From Hyperoplus lanceolatus (lineage: Eukaryota > Chordata > Actinopteri > Uranoscopiformes > Ammodytidae): a stretch of 64,000 nt of DNA. Of this stretch, positions 63,130-64,000 are shown one piece after another. Location: positions 1-64,000 of the forward strand of contig CM049415.1 in the NCBI GenBank assembly GCA_026929865.2. Reading direction: 5' to 3'. How positions within the stretch are numbered: the first letter of the stretch is position 1; every line of letters begins with the position of its first letter. A program made the translations under genes and the position numbers. Below the pieces are notes generated by a model that saw only the letters and a list, made by a program, of their open reading frames with translations, was not told the origin of the DNA and searched no databases.

Positions 63130-63300
63130 TACTTACAGGCAGTGGACCACAGTTCTCCCCTCCCCTCCATCATACTCCTCCTGCCACTTGTCGACCTGAT
63201 GCACCAGCTTGAGGAACGACCTCTTAGACACCGGAGTGTCTCGATACATGGGCCAGCCCAGGAACTGGAACTGCTGCACCATACGGTACCCATCCTGGGG
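60717..63300 (-). CDS. ptprm: Receptor protein tyrosine phosphatase (R2B/PTPRM-like), last three coding exons
   Basis: 3' end of a transmembrane receptor-type tyrosine phosphatase on the minus strand; the rest lies right of the window. Exons in transcript order: 63300-63137, 62710-62575, 60770-60717. They encode [20 protein letters not shown]..., then [15 protein letters not shown]...[19 protein letters not shown], then [17 protein letters not shown] and stop. This is the end of the second (D2) phosphatase domain. The signature loop reads HCLNGGGRSG rather than the active HCSAG-type loop, as known for D2 domains of the MAM-containing R2B group, which are catalytically inactive. VCEMLRQQR and NKPNMVDLL fit PTPRM better than PTPRK, PTPRT or PTPRU as I recall them; the symbol is provisional. 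Phases agree (2, 0). The 1.8-kb last intron carries a Harbinger-like element. Confidence 0.8.
60811..61138. repeat. (TG)n/(TC)n compound repeats in last ptprm-like intron
   Basis: TG blocks punctuated by TCTCTCAG. The same pattern continues at 62481-62571, on the other side of the inserted Harbinger-like element. Confidence 0.93.
61139..62480. mobile_element. PIF/Harbinger-like element (AGTGGTCCTCATTTATCAA ends)
   Basis: Ends AGTGGTCCTCATTTATCAA and, inverted, AGTGGCCCTCATTTATCAA, about 1.34 kb, inserted in the TG/TCTCTCAG repeat array of the ptprm-like intron. No long transposase frame. Subterminal GCGTACG/ACGCAAG-type motifs are present. Confidence 0.78.
62575..62710 (-). CDS. ptprm-like exon: D2 signature loop
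   Basis: 136 nt. Acceptor CTCCTGCAG, donor GTAAC at 62574-62570. Completes L-NGGGRSG, the degenerate phosphatase loop, and continues [20 protein letters not shown] to NKPNMVDLL. Ends phase 0. Confidence 0.88.
62950..63000 (-). repeat. Partial duplicate of the ptprm-like exon end with donor
   Basis: About 50 bp matching the last codons and donor of the exon at 63137-63182. Read on the minus strand it gives [16 protein letters not shown] followed by GTAAG. It lies about 180 bp downstream, separated by CTGT repeats. It has no acceptor or exon start of its own, so it is probably a repeat-mediated duplication rather than an exon. Confidence 0.75.
63001..63130. repeat. (CTGT)n block between exon and its partial duplicate
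   Basis: CTGT units with GTGC and CCTCTCTGTCAG interruptions. Confidence 0.93.
63137..63300 (-). CDS. ptprm-like exon: D2 domain segment ending HCL
   Basis: 164 nt on the minus strand. Acceptor CCCTCAG precedes 63300 and donor GTAAGT is at 63136-63131. Encodes [20 protein letters not shown] through [18 protein letters not shown], ending phase 2. The acceptor is preceded by about 470 nt of nearly pure pyrimidine on this strand. Confidence 0.88.
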
Positions 63301-63302
63301 CT

Positions 63303-63601
63303 GAGGGAGAGGGAGAGGGAGAGGGAGGGGGGGGGGGGGGGGGGGAGGGAGAGGGGGGAGGGAGGGAGGGGAGGGAGGGAGGGAGGGAGGGAGGGAGGGA
63401 GAGAGAGAGGGAGGGAGGGAGGGAGGGGGAGAGAGAGGGAGGGAGGGAGAGGGAGGAGGGAGGGAGGGAGGGGGGAGGGAGGGAGGGAGGGAGGGAGGGA
63501 GGGAGGGAGGGAGGGAGGGAGGAGGGAGGGAGGGAGGGAGGGAGGGAGGGAGGGAGGGAGGGAGAGGGAGAGAGGGAGAGGGAGGGAGGGAGAGGGGAGG
63601 G

Positions 63602-63647
<46 letters not shown>

Positions 63648-63772
63648 AGGGAGGGAGGGGGAGGGGGGAGGGGGAGGGAGGGAGGGGGGGAGGGAGAGAG
63701 AGAGAGAGAGGGAGAGGGAGAGGGAGGGAGAGAGGGGGGGGAGAGAGAGAGAGAGGAGGGAGAGAGAGAGTT
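63303..63772. repeat. ~470-bp GA/GGGA purine block
   Basis: Almost uninterrupted purines on the + strand (GGGA, GGGGG, GA). On the coding (minus) strand it is a pyrimidine tract running into the acceptor of the exon at 63300. Confidence 0.95.
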
Positions 63773-64000
63773 TAGTTTTTTTTTAAATATTGTTGTGGTA
63801 CGGGCAGGCAGTAATCCCAAAAAGGTTTTGAAAAAAGTTTAAAAGAAAGTTTGAAAAAAAAGTAGCCGAAAAATTTAGGGAAAAAACTGAACATAACCTG
63901 ACCATGTGGTAAGTTATACAAAGGGAGGACAGGCAGTAAACTAAACCAAACATATCCAAAGTGGTATAAATAAACCCAAAAAGCTTTTAAGAAAATGGCT
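63773..64000. other. Intron sequence of ptprm-like gene, no feature
   Basis: A/T-rich, no exon or repeat recognised. Confidence 0.5.

Noticed and set aside
63013..63820. 257- and 198-codon Arg/Gly/Glu and Pro/Ser ORFs
   Set aside because: Translations of the GGGA block; the only real coding part is the minus-strand phosphatase exon 63137-63300.

Overview
This window is vertebrate nuclear DNA, almost certainly from a teleost fish. It holds multi-exon genes with GT-AG introns, NLR immune receptors of the fish NLRC3-like (FISNA-NACHT) type, a receptor tyrosine phosphatase of vertebrate type, and a dense load of fish-style transposons, SINEs and long CA/GA microsatellites. There is no operon structure, CRISPR array or bacterial feature.

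Layout. Bases 1-36009 carry NLR gene 1 (+): five tandem N-terminal repeat exons, a RING-finger exon, one large FISNA-NACHT-winged-helix-HD2 exon, six leucine-rich-repeat (LRR) exons and a tiny terminal exon. All exon phases agree and sum to 1,250 codons, so the gene looks intact. Its introns are full of transposons: hAT-like MITEs, a nest of a Tc1 and a second DNA element inside a MITE, a broken LINE, a foldback element, a solo LTR, and a complete 9.3-kb Ty3/gypsy-like retrotransposon (20972-30240) with two 1,292-bp LTRs. Bases 36010-39419 are spacer. Bases 39420-54893 carry NLR gene 2 (+), a tandem duplicate of the same locus, with only one full and one shrunken N-terminal repeat exon. Its NACHT exon is interrupted by a GAT/poly-G microsatellite, and one LRR-exon unit has itself been duplicated (1,655-bp period). 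Bases 54894-60716 are spacer with microsatellites and small transposons. Bases 60717-63300 (minus strand) hold the last three coding exons of a type R2B receptor protein tyrosine phosphatase, best matching PTPRM; its upstream intron is a ~470-nt GA/GGGA block.

How the parts relate. The two NLR genes are copies made by a segmental duplication (about 1-37.5 kb versus 39.6-57.9 kb). Comparing them dates most insertions: the Harbinger-like MITE and tRNA-like SINE after the NACHT exon are shared, so they are older than the duplication. The hAT MITEs, nested Tc1, LINE, foldback, solo LTR and gypsy element are only in copy 1; the ORF1-only LINE and one SINE are only in copy 2. The gypsy element has an intact pol frame, a correctly phased -1 slippery heptamer between gag and pro, and a 72-bp repeat inside each LTR that ends in a splice-acceptor-like sequence. 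Its gag is broken by a small insertion and pro-pol is out of frame.

Limits. Families were named from recognisable motifs by eye, without database searches. Splice sites come from consensus and from reading-frame phase. Transposon superfamily names are provisional wherever terminal repeats alone were used.
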